A DNA stretch of 64,000 nt from Pseudomonas putida (GCF_022627325.1 NZ_JAETZZ010000001.1:558001-622000); one strand, 5' to 3'. Shown: positions 8,555 through 18,634, numbered from the stretch's first letter. The notes: generated from the letters alone by a model not told the origin. Translations and numbers: made by a program.

Positions 8555-11430
8555 TCAATTACTTCGACCCCGAGACCGATCTGGGTACCCCTGAACGCCA
8601 CAGTGATGTGCAGATCAGCCTGAATATCGACGGGCGCAGTGTCAGCGTACCGGCGGGCACCTCAGTGATGCGCGCCGCAGCCCTGCTGGGTACCAGCATC
8701 CCCAAACTGTGTGCCACCGACAGCCTGGAGGCCTTCGGCTCCTGCCGCATGTGCATGGTCGAGATCGATGGCATGCGCGGGTACCCGGCGTCCTGCACCA
8801 CGCCTGTCAGCGAAGGCATGGTGGTGCGCACCCAAACGCCACGCCTGGCCGACCTGCGCCGCAACGTCATGGAGCTGTACATTTCCGACCACCCGCTCGA
8901 CTGCCTGACCTGCTCGGCCAACGGCAACTGCGAACTGCAGACGGTCGCCGGCCAAGTCGGCCTGCGGGAGGTGCGCTACGGCTATGACGGCGCCAACCAC
9001 CTGGCCGAGCAGAAGGACGAGTCCAACCCGTACTTCGATTACGAGCCCAGCAAGTGCATCGTCTGCAGCCGCTGCGTGCGTGCCTGCGAGGATATCCAAG
9101 GCACCTTCGCCCTGACCATCACCGGGCGCGGCTTCGAGTCGCGGGTGGCGGCAGCCGGTGGTGACAACTTCCTCACCTCCGAATGCGTGTCGTGCGGTGC
9201 CTGCGTGCAAGCCTGCCCGACGGCCACACTGACCGAAAAAAGCCTGGTGCAGATCGGCCAGCCGGAACGCGCGGTGATCACCACCTGCGCTTACTGCGGC
9301 GTGGGTTGCTCGTTCCGTGCCGAAATGAAGGGTGACCAACTGGTCCGCATGGTCCCGGACAAGAACGGCGGCGCCAACCACGGCCACGCCTGCGTCAAGG
9401 GCCGCTTCGCCTGGGGTTATGCCACCCACCCTGACCGAATCACCAAACCGATGATCCGCAAGCACCTGGATGACCCGTGGCAGGAAGTCAGCTGGGATGA
9501 GGCCGTCACCTACGCGGCCAGCGAGTTCCGCCGCATCCAGCTCAAGTACGGGCGCGATTCCATCGGTGGCATCACCTCCAGCCGTTGCACCAACGAAGAA
9601 GCCTACCTGGTGCAGAAACTGGTGCGCACGGCGTTTGGCAACAATAACGTCGACACCTGCGCGCGGGTGTGCCATTCGCCCACCGGCTACGGTCTCAAGC
9701 AGACCCTCGGTGAGTCGGCGGGCACCCAGAGTTTCGATTCGGTCATGCAGGCCGACGTGATCCTGGTGATCGGTGCCAACCCCACCGACGCCCACCCGGT
9801 GTTCGGCTCGCAGCTCAAACGCCGCCTGCGCCAAGGCGCGCGGCTGATCGTGATCGACCCGCGGCGCATCGACCTGGTGGATTCGCCCCACGCCCGTGCC
9901 GAGCTGCACCTGCAACTGCGCCCGGGTACCAACGTGGCCATGCTCAACGCCTTGGCCCATGTGATCGTTAGCGAGGGGCTGCTGGCCCAGCGCTTCATCG
10001 ACGAACGCTGCGAGGGTGAGGCCTTCGCCCGCTGGCGCGACTTCGTCAGCCTCCCGGAAAACGCCCCTGAAGTGCAGGGCCCCGTGTGCGGCGTGCCCGC
10101 CGAGCAGATCCGCGCCGCCGCCCGGCTGTATGCCACAGGCGGCAACGCGGCGATCTACTACGGCCTGGGCGTGACTGAACACAGCCAGGGCAGCACCGCG
10201 GTGATGGGCATCGCCAACCTGGCCATGGCCACCGGCAATATCGGCCGTGAAGGGGTGGGCGTAAACCCCCTGCGGGGGCAGAACAACGTGCAGGGCTCGT
10301 GCGACATGGGGTCGTTCCCCCATGAGCTGCCAGGCTACCGGCATATCTCCAACGAGGCCGTGCGTGCCGAGTTCGAGCAGGCCTGGGGCGTGAGCCTGCA
10401 GCCCGACCCGGGCCTGCGCATCCCCAACATGTTCGAAGCGGCGCTGGACGGCAGCTTCAAGGCGCTGTACTGCCAGGGTGAGGACATCGCCCAGAGCGAC
10501 CCCAACACCCAGCACGTCACGGCCGCGCTGCGGGCCATGGAGTGCGTGGTGGTGCAGGACATCTTCCTCAACGAGACGGCCAAGTTCGCCCACGTGTTCT
10601 TGCCGGGCAGCTCGTTCCTGGAAAAGGACGGCACCTTCACCAATGCCGAGCGCCGCATTTCGCGGGTACGCAAGGTGATGCAGCCGCTGGCCGGCAAGGC
10701 TGACTGGGAGGCCACCGTCGCCTTGGCCAATGCCCTGGGCTACCCGATGAGCTACCGCCATCCGTCCGAGATCATGGACGAAATCGCCCGCCTGACGCCG
10801 TCCTTCCACCGCGTCAGCTACGCCGAGATCGACCGCCATGGCAGCCTGCAGTGGCCCTGCAACGAAGCCGCGCCCGACGGCACGCCGACCATGCACATCG
10901 ATCAGTTCGTGCGGGGCAAGGGGCGCTTCATGCTCACCGGCTATGTGCCCACCGACGAGAAGGTCAACAGCCGCTACCCCCTGCTGCTGACCACCGGGCG
11001 CATTCTCAGCCAGTACAATGTCGGCGCCCAGACCCGGCGCACCGCCAACGTCGCCTGGCATGCTGCCGACTGCCTGGAACTGCACCCCACTGACGCCGAA
11101 AGCCGCGGCATCCATGACGGCGATTGGGTCGGCATCGGCAGCCGTGCAGGGCAGACGGTACTGCGCGCCAAAATCAGTGAGCGTGTGGCACCGGGGGTGG
11201 TGTACACCACCTTCCACTTCCCCGAGTCCGGCGCTAACGTGATCACCACCGACAATTCCGACTGGGCCACCAACTGCCCGGAATACAAGGTAACGGCGGT
11301 GGAGGTGGTCAAGGTGTTCCACCCGTCGCAGTGGCAAAAGCGCTACCAGGACTTCAGCGATGAACAGCGGCGCCTGCTCAAGGAGCGGCGCACGGCCGGC
11401 AAGCCTGAACAGGCCGAGGTGCGCCGATGA
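8551..11430 (+). CDS. fdsA: Formate dehydrogenase, alpha (molybdopterin) subunit, cysteine form
   Basis: 959 residues from a GTG overlapping the fdsB stop. An N-terminal NuoG-like region carries a [2Fe-2S] site (C54, C65, C68, C82), a His-Cys [4Fe-4S] site (H114, C118, C121, C127) and two ferredoxin clusters (C169-C179 and C212-C222). Then comes the catalytic part with its own [4Fe-4S] site (C246, C249, C253, C281) and the bis-MGD domain. The molybdenum ligand is a cysteine, C374 in ARVCHSPTGYG, followed by the catalytic His375, so selenocysteine is not used. It oxidises formate to CO2 in the cytosol. The reverse reaction is known for homologues. Confidence 0.96.
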   Translation: MINYFDPETDLGTPERHSDVQISLNIDGRSVSVPAGTSVMRAAALLGTSIPKLCATDSLEAFGSCRMCMVEIDGMRGYPASCTTPVSEGMVVRTQTPRLADLRRNVMELYISDHPLDCLTCSANGNCELQTVAGQVGLREVRYGYDGANHLAEQKDESNPYFDYEPSKCIVCSRCVRACEDIQGTFALTITGRGFESRVAAAGGDNFLTSECVSCGACVQACPTATLTEKSLVQIGQPERAVITTCAYCGVGCSFRAEMKGDQLVRMVPDKNGGANHGHACVKGRFAWGYATHPDRITKPMIRKHLDDPWQEVSWDEAVTYAASEFRRIQLKYGRDSIGGITSSRCTNEEAYLVQKLVRTAFGNNNVDTCARVCHSPTGYGLKQTLGESAGTQSFDSVMQADVILVIGANPTDAHPVFGSQLKRRLRQGARLIVIDPRRIDLVDSPHARAELHLQLRPGTNVAMLNALAHVIVSEGLLAQRFIDERCEGEAFARWRDFVSLPENAPEVQGPVCGVPAEQIRAAARLYATGGNAAIYYGLGVTEHSQGSTAVMGIANLAMATGNIGREGVGVNPLRGQNNVQGSCDMGSFPHELPGYRHISNEAVRAEFEQAWGVSLQPDPGLRIPNMFEAALDGSFKALYCQGEDIAQSDPNTQHVTAALRAMECVVVQDIFLNETAKFAHVFLPGSSFLEKDGTFTNAERRISRVRKVMQPLAGKADWEATVALANALGYPMSYRHPSEIMDEIARLTPSFHRVSYAEIDRHGSLQWPCNEAAPDGTPTMHIDQFVRGKGRFMLTGYVPTDEKVNSRYPLLLTTGRILSQYNVGAQTRRTANVAWHAADCLELHPTDAESRGIHDGDWVGIGSRAGQTVLRAKISERVAPGVVYTTFHFPESGANVITTDNSDWATNCPEYKVTAVEVVKVFHPSQWQKRYQDFSDEQRRLLKERRTAGKPEQAEVRR

Positions 11431-11630
11431 GCAGCGAAAACCTGGTCAAGATGGCCAACCAGATTGCTCATTACTTCGACAGCGAGCCTGATCATGCGTT
11501 GGCGGTGAAAGGGGTGCAGCAGCACTTGCAGAACTTCTGGACCCCAGCGATGCGCAGGCAGTTGGGGGAATGGGCCCAGGCCCATGCCGGTGAGGGCTTG
11601 GACCCCAAGGTGATGGAAGCCTTGGCTTAG
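11427..11630 (+). CDS. fdsD: Formate dehydrogenase, delta subunit
   Basis: 67 residues; MSSENLVKMANQIAHYFDSE, FWTPAMRRQL and LDPKVMEAL are typical of the small FdsD subunit. ATGA overlaps the fdsA stop. The FdhD/FdsC sulfurtransferase that often lies between fdsA and fdsD is missing here, so FdsA maturation must use a copy elsewhere. REP DNA follows within 50 bp, marking the operon end. Confidence 0.92.
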   Translation: MSSENLVKMANQIAHYFDSEPDHALAVKGVQQHLQNFWTPAMRRQLGEWAQAHAGEGLDPKVMEALA

Positions 11631-11673
11631 CGTTCGTCTGCGCGGCCCCGTCGCTAGCAAGCGCCTGCACCCC

Positions 11674-11702
11674 TGGGGGGGCCGGCTTGCCGGTGATAGG
11701 GG
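11674..11702. repeat. REP element
   Basis: GGGGCCGGCTTGCCGGTGAT followed by AGGGGC; same palindromic core as the other REP copies, downstream of fdsD. Confidence 0.65.
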
Positions 11703-11794
11703 CAGTGCCGACAACATGAAATGTCCGTCATGAATGCCTGACGACTGCCTGCGCAATGCTACGCTCGCGGAAACACTCGTCACGGGTACGCACC

Positions 11795-13612
11795 ATGGAC
11801 ATGAACTGGCACCAGGCCCTGCAAGAGAGCCTGAGCTGGCTTGCAATCGCTTCACTCATCACCCTGATCGGCTTCACTGCCGCCGCTGCCTTGGCTGTGC
11901 GCTACACGCGCTGGGGCAGCCAGTTCTGGCAGCTTGCCGGGCCCTATTTCAGCTTCAGGCGCAGCTGGCGGCCGTTGCTGGTGTTTGCCGCACTGCTGGT
12001 GCTGACCCTGTTTTCGGTACGCATGAACGTGCTGTTCTCGTTCTGGTACAACGGCTTCTACAGTGCCCTGCAGGCCCTCGACCAGACCGCCTTCTGGTAC
12101 TTGCTGGGCGTGTTCGCGGTGTTGGCCACCCTTCACGTGCTTCGTTCACTGTTCACCTTCTACGTGACTGAGGCGTTCAGCATCCGCTGGCGGGTCTGGC
12201 TGACCGAGCGCCTGACCAATGACTGGCTGCACGGTGACGCCTATTACCGCGGCCAGTTTCTCGCCGAGCCTGTAGACAACCCCGACCAGCGCATCGAACT
12301 GGACGTCACCGCCTTCGTCACCCACTCGGTAACCTTGGCGCTGGGCGCGGTCAGCGCGCTGGTGTCGCTGGTGGCCTTCACCGCCATCCTCTGGGGCCTG
12401 TCGGCGCCGCTGGCGGTAGCGGGTGTGGAAATCCCCCGGGCCATGGTGTTCGCCGTTTATGTCTACGTGCTGATCGCCACCTGGATTGCCTTTCGCCTCG
12501 GACAGCCGTTGATCCGCCTGAATTTTCTCAACGAAAAACTCACCGCCAACTTCCGTTATGCGCTGATGCGCGTGCGGGAAAACGCTGAGAACATCGCGTT
12601 CTACCAGGGTGCGCACGTGGAGCGGGGGACCTTGCTGGGGCGCTTCGGGGCATTGATCGTCAATGTCTGGGCACTGGTGTTCCGGAACCTGAAGTTCAGC
12701 GGTTTCAACCTGGGCGTCAGCCAGGTGGCAGTGGTGTTCCCGTTCATCCTCCAGGCACCGCGCTTCTTCAGTGGCGCGATCAAGCTGGGCGATGTCATGC
12801 AAACCTCCCAAGCGTTTGGCCAGGTGCAGGATGCGCTGTCGTTCTTCCGTGAGTCCTACGACACTTTTGCCCAGTACCGCGCCACGCTCGACCGTCTGAC
12901 CGGTTTTCTCGATGCCAATCAGCAGGCCAGCACGTTGCCGCGGGTCAGCACCCAGCAGCAGGCGCATGCCCTGGATATCTCGAGGTTGCAGGTGATGCGC
13001 CCCGATGGCTACGCGCTGATCGCCGACCTCGACTTGCGCCTGCAGGCCGGCCAGGCGCTGCTGATCAAAGGCCCTTCGGGCAGTGGTAAAACCACCTTGC
13101 TGCGCGCCTTGGCCGGGCTTTGGCCGTACGCCGAGGGTGAGGTCAGGCGGCCCACCGTTACCGAGGCGCTGTTCCTCTCGCAGCGCCCGTACCTGCCCCT
13201 GGGCGACCTGCGGACCGCCATCGCCTACCCAACCGACAGCAAGCCTGAGGACGAAGTGCGCATGCAGCAGGCGCTGCGCCAGGTCAACCTGGCCCACCTG
13301 GCTGAGCGGCTGGCGGTCAGTTGCGACTGGTCGCATATCCTGTCGGTGGGTGAGCAGCAGCGGCTGGCGTTTGCGCGGGTGCTGTTCAACCGGCCGCAGG
13401 TGGTGTTCCTCGACGAATCCACCTCGGCGATGGATGAAGGCTTGGAACATGCGTTGTATTCGCTGCTGCGCAATGAGATGCCGCAGACCTTGCTGGTGAG
13501 TGTCGGCCATCGCAGCACGTTGGCCGGGTTCCATACCCACAGGCTGGAAGTGGACGGGCAGGGCGGTTGGTCGCTGCTGGAGCAGAAACCGGAGGTGGAA
13601 TTGCAGGTCTAG
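11795..13612 (+). CDS. SbmA/BacA-like (ABCD-family) ABC transporter, permease fused to ATPase
   Basis: 605 residues. Five or six membrane helices in the first 330 residues carry the SbmA/BacA-type blocks SVRMNVLFSFWYNGFYSALQALD, SIRWRVWLTERLTNDWL, and NPDQRIELDVTAFV. The ATPase half has Walker A GPSGSGKTTLL, signature VGEQQRLAFARVL and Walker B VVFLDESTSAMDE. Homologues include E. coli YddA and mycobacterial BacA; cargo here is unknown (vitamin, peptide or lipid). The ATG at 11795 is taken because the upstream extension is not membrane-like; its ribosome site is weak. It appears monocistronic. Confidence 0.85.
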   Translation: MDMNWHQALQESLSWLAIASLITLIGFTAAAALAVRYTRWGSQFWQLAGPYFSFRRSWRPLLVFAALLVLTLFSVRMNVLFSFWYNGFYSALQALDQTAFWYLLGVFAVLATLHVLRSLFTFYVTEAFSIRWRVWLTERLTNDWLHGDAYYRGQFLAEPVDNPDQRIELDVTAFVTHSVTLALGAVSALVSLVAFTAILWGLSAPLAVAGVEIPRAMVFAVYVYVLIATWIAFRLGQPLIRLNFLNEKLTANFRYALMRVRENAENIAFYQGAHVERGTLLGRFGALIVNVWALVFRNLKFSGFNLGVSQVAVVFPFILQAPRFFSGAIKLGDVMQTSQAFGQVQDALSFFRESYDTFAQYRATLDRLTGFLDANQQASTLPRVSTQQQAHALDISRLQVMRPDGYALIADLDLRLQAGQALLIKGPSGSGKTTLLRALAGLWPYAEGEVRRPTVTEALFLSQRPYLPLGDLRTAIAYPTDSKPEDEVRMQQALRQVNLAHLAERLAVSCDWSHILSVGEQQRLAFARVLFNRPQVVFLDESTSAMDEGLEHALYSLLRNEMPQTLLVSVGHRSTLAGFHTHRLEVDGQGGWSLLEQKPEVELQV

Positions 13613-13628
13613 GCGGCCCGCATTCTGT

Positions 13629-14318
13629 TCAGGCCTGCATCACGATCAACTGCGGCCCTTCATCACGCTCATCCGACACGTCCTTGCCTACCGCAAACCA
13701 TTCAAAGGCCTCCACCGGCAGGCACCGCTCCCGTGCCAGCCGCTCGGCCTCCTCGGCAGGCACTTGCAGGTCGATCCACGTCCATGCATCCGCCGGCGCC
13801 AGTACCAATGGCCGGCGGTCGTGGCTGTCGACCATTCCCGCTTCACTCGCTGCGGTCACGATGACGAACCCATCCCCTTCGTTCGGCTCCGATCCTGCAC
13901 GTACCTGAGCCAGCGCAGCCATGAACATCGGTGCCTGGCTTTGCAGGCGAATGAAATAGGGCTGCTTGCGCTCGGGGTCGTGCGGGTCGCTCACCCATTC
14001 ATACCAGCCGTCGGCCATGACCAGTGCCCGCCCTTGAGGCCAGAACGCCTTGAGAAACGTGCCGGTGGTCACGGCTTCTACCGGTGCGTTAGTCGGCGCA
14101 GGTTGCGAGCCCTTGGCCCAGAACGGTGCCCAACCCCAATGGCAGGGGTCGATGCGCAGGCCATTGCCCGGGTTGTGCATAACCAGTACGCGGCTGCCAG
14201 GGGCCACGTTGTAACGGCCAATGGGCACGTTGTCGTAACCGCTTATCACCTCCTGCCCGGCCGCCAGTTCACGCAGGTAATCGGCCTGGCCCTGATACTG
14301 GGCGAAGCGTCCGCACAT
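13629..14318 (-). CDS. SOS response-associated peptidase (YedK/HMCES family)
   Basis: 229 residues beginning MCGRFAQY, so C2 is the catalytic cysteine that crosslinks to abasic sites in single-stranded DNA after Met removal. Conserved parts are RYNVAPGSRVLV, HWGWAPFWAKG and DGWYEW (the active-site Glu). The usual NARxET block reads TNAPVEAV, and the C-terminal histidine motif reads VDSHDRRPLVL rather than the common HxRMP, both ordinary variation. The frame extends five codons upstream, but MCGRF must be the start because the Cys has to follow Met1. It converges with the ABC exporter. Confidence 0.9.
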   Translation of the reverse strand: MCGRFAQYQGQADYLRELAAGQEVISGYDNVPIGRYNVAPGSRVLVMHNPGNGLRIDPCHWGWAPFWAKGSQPAPTNAPVEAVTTGTFLKAFWPQGRALVMADGWYEWVSDPHDPERKQPYFIRLQSQAPMFMAALAQVRAGSEPNEGDGFVIVTAASEAGMVDSHDRRPLVLAPADAWTWIDLQVPAEEAERLARERCLPVEAFEWFAVGKDVSDERDEGPQLIVMQA

Positions 14319-14456
14319 GGCATGTCCCCCCATTGGTCGATATGGCGTGCACGCGACCGACGCAATCGGGGTCCCAACATCCCATCCCGCGGGGGGCGTT
14401 GTTCGACCTGCGTGCGCCGCACAGTCACCTGGTCAGGATAGACGGCGACAGCGTTT

Positions 14457-15740
14457 TCACAGGCTCAGGCGCAACGCCAACGCTGCCAAGGTCACCAGTA
14501 GCACCGGCACCGTCAACAGCACCCCTACCTTGAAGTAATACCCCCAGCCGATGCTCACGCCCTTGCGCGCCAGCACATGCAGCCACAACAGCGTAGCCAG
14601 GCTGCCGATCGGGGTGATCTTCGGCCCCAGGTCGCAGCCGATCACGTTGGCATAGATCATCGCCTCGCGCACCACACCCTGCGCCTCGCTGGCCTCGATC
14701 GACAGCGCGCCGATCAGCACGCTGGGCAGGTTGTTCATGGCCGACGACAGCAGCGCCGCAATCAGGCCGGTCCCCAGCGAGGCTGCCCACAGCCCTTGCC
14801 CCGCCAGCCAGCTCAACACGTTGCCGAGCGAGTCGGTGAGGCCGGCATTGCGCAAGCCGTAGACCACCAGGTACATCCCCAACGAAAACACCACGATCTG
14901 CCACGGGGCCTCGCGCAGCACGCGGCGGGTGGAGATCACATGGCCGCGGGCGGCGACGGCGAACAGTACCGCTGCGCAGGCTGCGGCCACGGCACTGACC
15001 GGGATCCCCATGGGCTCGAGCACGAACAGGCTGGCCAGCAATGCCAGCAGCACCGCCCAGCCGACACGGAACGTTGCCCGGTCGCGCACGGCCATGGCCG
15101 GCACCTTGAGGTCTTCGGTGGCGTAGCGCAGCGCAATGTCGCGGCGAAAATACAGCCACAGCACCAGCAGCGTGGCTGCCACGGCCACCAGGTTCACCGG
15201 CACCATGACCGAGGCATAGGCGTTGAACCCCAGGTCGAAGTAGTCCGCCGAGACGATGTTCACCAGGTTGGACACCACCAGCGGCAGGCTGGCGGTGTCG
15301 GCGATGAAGCCTGCACCCATGACGAAGGCCAGGGTCGCCGCCGGGGAGAAGCGCAGCGCCAGCAGCATCGACATGACGATCGGGGTAAGGATCAGCGCCG
15401 CGCCATCGTTGGCGAACAGCGCCGATACCGCTGCGCCCAGCAACACCATGAAGGCGAACAGGCGGCGCCCGTCCCCGCGGGCCCAGCGCGCCACATGCAG
15501 CGCTGCCCATTCGAAAAAGCCCGCTTCGTCCAGCAGCAGGCTGATGACGATGAGGGCGATGAAGGTGGCGGTGGCGTTCCAGATGATGGCCCAGACCGTG
15601 GGGATGTCATGCAGCGATACCACGCCGAACACCAGGGCCAGCACGGCACCGAGCGTGGTGCTCCAGCCAACTCCCAGGCCTTTGGGCTGCCAGATGACCA
15701 GGGTGAGGGTGAGCAGGAAGATCAAAGCGGCTGGGAGCAT
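14457..15740 (-). CDS. arsB: ArsB-type arsenite/antimonite efflux transporter
   Basis: 427 residues and about 12 membrane helices, the normal ArsB length. [51 protein letters not shown] and [19 protein letters not shown] are hallmark ArsB/ion-transporter-superfamily loops. It exports As(OH)3 or Sb(III) across the inner membrane. No arsR, arsC or arsH is adjacent, which is unusual for a working ars operon; the gene stands alone between yedK and the receptor gene. I chose the ATG at 15740 for length; ATGs at 15761 and 15854 are also in frame. Confidence 0.85.
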   Translation of the reverse strand: MLPAALIFLLTLTLVIWQPKGLGVGWSTTLGAVLALVFGVVSLHDIPTVWAIIWNATATFIALIVISLLLDEAGFFEWAALHVARWARGDGRRLFAFMVLLGAAVSALFANDGAALILTPIVMSMLLALRFSPAATLAFVMGAGFIADTASLPLVVSNLVNIVSADYFDLGFNAYASVMVPVNLVAVAATLLVLWLYFRRDIALRYATEDLKVPAMAVRDRATFRVGWAVLLALLASLFVLEPMGIPVSAVAAACAAVLFAVAARGHVISTRRVLREAPWQIVVFSLGMYLVVYGLRNAGLTDSLGNVLSWLAGQGLWAASLGTGLIAALLSSAMNNLPSVLIGALSIEASEAQGVVREAMIYANVIGCDLGPKITPIGSLATLLWLHVLARKGVSIGWGYYFKVGVLLTVPVLLVTLAALALRLSL

Positions 15741-15856
15741 GGAAACGCTTTCTCGTCTCATGGCTGGGGCAGAAGTGACTGTACACGGGCCGGATACGCG
15801 TCGGAAAAGTTCCGGAGCAAACGTGTAAGTTTCGTAAATAAGATTTAAACCCATTT

Positions 15857-15875
15857 GAGAATAACTATATTTACC
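15857..15875. promoter_or_regulatory. Possible Fur box in the arsB-fepA divergent region
   Basis: GAGAATAACTATATTTACC matches the 19-bp Fur consensus at about 12 positions by eye. It lies 105 bp before the receptor ATG, where iron control would be expected. The match is weak. Confidence 0.35.
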
Positions 15876-15980
15876 AACCCTGTTGGCCCCCGAACAGTGT
15901 TTGTGAGGCCGGTGGGCGTGGGCCCTCCGGCTTCCTGGCAGGGATGTGCCCTTCGCTTACCCATCGCAGGAGATGTGTCA

Positions 15981-18221
15981 ATGCAGTGCAGAACTTCACC
16001 CAACAGCCTGGCCCTGGCGTTCGTCGCGTTGGCGTCACCGGCCATGATGGCGAGCGCCGCCGAAACAGTGGAGCGCAGACCTGGTGAGGTGCTGGAGATG
16101 CCAGTGGCGGACGACGCACTGGTGATCCAGGACACCCTGGTCACTGCAGAACGCGAAGCGCGTCAGGCGCTGGGTTCGTCGATCATCACTGAAGAAGACA
16201 TCAAGCGTCGCCCGCCGGCCAATGACTTGTCCGACATCATCCGTCGTGAGCCGGGGGTCAACTTGACTGGCAACAGCGCCAGTGGTGCGCGTGGCAACAA
16301 CAGGCAGATCGACCTGCGCGGCATGGGCCCGGAAAACACCCTGATCCTCATCGATGGCAAGCCGTCCAGCGCACGCAACGCGGTGCGCTACGGCTGGAAC
16401 GGCGACCGCGACACCCGCGGCGAAACCAACTGGGTGCCGGCCGAGGCGGTCGAGCGCATCGAAATCCTGCGCGGCCCGGCGGCGGCGCGCTACGGCTCGG
16501 GTGCGATGGGCGGGGTGGTCAACATCATCACCAAGCGGCCCACCGAGGCGTTCAAGGGCAGCCTCAACCTGTTCACGCAAATGCCCGAGGACAGCGCCGA
16601 GGGTGCCAGCCGTCGTGCCAACTTCAACCTCAGCGGCGGGCTCACCGACAACCTCGGTTTCCGTTTGTACGGTGGCCTGGCCAAGACCGACGCCGATGAC
16701 CTGGACATCAACGCCGACCACGCCAACAGCACGTTGGCCGCCGGCCGTGAGGGCGTGCGCAACAAGGACATCAACGGCCTGCTGAGCTGGAGGCTCAACG
16801 ACGAGCACCGCCTGGAAGCCAGCGCCGGTTACAGCCGCCAGGGCAACCTCTATGCCGGCGACACCATGAACAGCAACGGCGGCAGCAATGTCGACCTGAT
16901 TTCCAGCCTGTATGGCCACGAGACCAACGTCATGCAGCGCAACACCTATGACTTGACCCACCTGGGCGATTTCAGCTGGGGCACCAGCAAGACCAGCCTG
17001 GCTTACGAGTACGTGCGCAACTGGCGCCTGAACGAAGGGCTGGCCGGTGGCCCGGAAGGTGCGATCAACGACAGCGGTGCAGCCATGTCGCGGCTGCGCA
17101 ACACTCGCCTGAGCAGCGAGGTGAACCTGCCGTTGGCCTTGGGCAATACCGAACATGTGCTGACCTTGGGCGGCGAATACCTGTATGAATCGCTCAACGA
17201 CCAGGGCTCGTTCCGCCCGCAGAGCTTCGACCCCAGCGGCGGTGGCAGTGACGTCATCAGTGGCTTCGACCGCAGCGATTCGAAGATGACCGCCAAGAGC
17301 TACGCGCTGTTCGTCGAGGACAACATCGTGCTGGGCGACACCACCGTCACCCCGGGCCTGCGCTTCGACCACCATGAAACCTTTGGCGACAACTTCAGCC
17401 CCAGCCTCAACCTGTCGCACAAGCTGACCGATGCGCTGTCGGTCAAGGGCGGTATCGCACGGGCCTACAAGGTGCCGAACCTGTATCAGTCCAACCCCAA
17501 TTACCTGCTCTACAGCCGCGGCAACGGCTGCAGCATTCAGCAGAGCAACTCCGGGGGCTGCTACCTGCAGGGCAATGCCGACCTCAAGCCGGAAATCAGC
17601 GTCAACAAAGAAATCGGCCTGTTGTATGACCGCGGCACCTGGCGTACCAGCGCGACGTATTTCCGCAACGATTACAAGAACAAGATCATCGGTGATACCG
17701 ATGTGCTCTACACCATCAACAGCGGCCGCCGTGTGACCCAGTGGGAGAATGCTGGCGAGGCGCGGGTGGAAGGTATCGAGGGCAACCTGTTCGTCGAACT
17801 GACGCCGGTGCTCGACTGGAACACCAACCTGACCTGGATGCTCGACAACGACAACCGTGAGACGGGCGAGCCGCTGTCGGTGATCCCCGAGTACACGGTC
17901 AACAGCACCCTGGACTGGCGCGCCACCGACAAGCTTTCGTTCCAGCTGGCCGGCACCTACTACGGCAAGCAGAAGTCGCCGACCTACAACTACCGCACCG
18001 AGGAAGACTACGACGCCGAGGCGCAGCAGGATGTCGAGGCCTACGGGCTGGTGGATGTCAGCGCCGGGTACAAGTTCAACGCCAACTATGACGTGCGGGT
18101 GGGCGTGAACAACGTGTTCGACAAGCAGATCTATCGCGGTGGCAATGCCAGCAGCTCGGGCGCCAACACCTATAACCAGCCGGGGCGTGCGGTGTTCGCT
18201 TCCCTGAATATCTCGTTCTGA
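15981..18221 (+). CDS. fepA: TonB-dependent ferric catecholate siderophore receptor (FepA/PfeA-like)
   Basis: 746 residues. A signal peptide ends near ASA-AE (about residue 24). The plug domain (about 45-160) has DLSDIIRREPGVNLTG, RGNNRQIDLRGMGPENTLIL and VERIEILRGPAAARYGSGAMGG. A 22-strand barrel follows, ending in ...FASLNISF with a terminal Phe. Two cysteines in GNGCSIQQSNSGGCYLQGNAD match the extracellular disulfide loop of FepA. It imports ferric enterobactin-like siderophores through the outer membrane using TonB. The ATG at 15981 has AGGAG at proper distance. A weak Fur box lies upstream. Membrane genes for iron uptake follow. Confidence 0.9.
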   Translation: MQCRTSPNSLALAFVALASPAMMASAAETVERRPGEVLEMPVADDALVIQDTLVTAEREARQALGSSIITEEDIKRRPPANDLSDIIRREPGVNLTGNSASGARGNNRQIDLRGMGPENTLILIDGKPSSARNAVRYGWNGDRDTRGETNWVPAEAVERIEILRGPAAARYGSGAMGGVVNIITKRPTEAFKGSLNLFTQMPEDSAEGASRRANFNLSGGLTDNLGFRLYGGLAKTDADDLDINADHANSTLAAGREGVRNKDINGLLSWRLNDEHRLEASAGYSRQGNLYAGDTMNSNGGSNVDLISSLYGHETNVMQRNTYDLTHLGDFSWGTSKTSLAYEYVRNWRLNEGLAGGPEGAINDSGAAMSRLRNTRLSSEVNLPLALGNTEHVLTLGGEYLYESLNDQGSFRPQSFDPSGGGSDVISGFDRSDSKMTAKSYALFVEDNIVLGDTTVTPGLRFDHHETFGDNFSPSLNLSHKLTDALSVKGGIARAYKVPNLYQSNPNYLLYSRGNGCSIQQSNSGGCYLQGNADLKPEISVNKEIGLLYDRGTWRTSATYFRNDYKNKIIGDTDVLYTINSGRRVTQWENAGEARVEGIEGNLFVELTPVLDWNTNLTWMLDNDNRETGEPLSVIPEYTVNSTLDWRATDKLSFQLAGTYYGKQKSPTYNYRTEEDYDAEAQQDVEAYGLVDVSAGYKFNANYDVRVGVNNVFDKQIYRGGNASSSGANTYNQPGRAVFASLNISF

Positions 18222-18223
18222 TG

Positions 18224-18246
18224 CTGAGGCCGCACTGCGGCCCATT
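18224..18246 (+). terminator. Hairpin after the receptor gene
   Basis: GGCCGC-ACT-GCGGCC stem just behind the stop codon, without a long T run. It may attenuate transcription between the receptor gene and the DUF3649 operon. Confidence 0.4.
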
Positions 18247-18346
18247 CTCGGCGCAAGCCCGCTTCTCCAGATACCCCACAGGCACAACACAAGTGGAGTG
18301 AATGGGGGGCGGGCTTGGCTCGATGCGACTACCAGGAAATGTGCCC

Positions 18347-18634
18347 ATGAACACTAAACCCGCCTGGCTGCTGATCCTCTCGCGCAGCAGCGCCGCGCTG
18401 GTCGGCGGCTACGCACTCACCTATGCCGCCAGCGCCTGCCTGGCCCGGCTGTTGCCGCTGTCCCCCGCCGATGCGGTCATCGTCGCGACCCTGCCGGCCT
18501 TCGTTTTCTACACCGCAGTCATCCTTTGGGCCTTCGCCAGCCGTGACGCGGTGGGTGCCTGGCTACCGTTGGCCTTGGCTGCGCCCTTGGCGTTGATCGG
18601 CTTCTGGCCCCAGGTACTGGAGTGGCTGGCATGA
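18347..18634 (+). CDS. DUF3649 inner-membrane protein
   Basis: 95 residues with about three hydrophobic helices (18-38, 46-66, 75-92). Short membrane proteins of this type typically precede a PepSY_TM gene behind TonB-dependent receptors in pseudomonads. The ATG at 18347 (MNTKPAW) is preceded by AGGAAA; an earlier in-frame ATG lacks a site. The stop overlaps the next start (ATGA). Confidence 0.7.
   Translation: MNTKPAWLLILSRSSAALVGGYALTYAASACLARLLPLSPADAVIVATLPAFVFYTAVILWAFASRDAVGAWLPLALAAPLALIGFWPQVLEWLA

Noticed and set aside
8662..11337. 891-codon open frame on the minus strand
   Set aside because: Shadow of fdsA. High-GC codon bias opens long antisense frames; the protein is low-complexity His/Val/Gly without any family motif.
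16035..18290. 751-codon minus-strand frame
   Set aside because: Antisense shadow of the FepA-like receptor gene; no motif, and the + strand gene is unambiguous.
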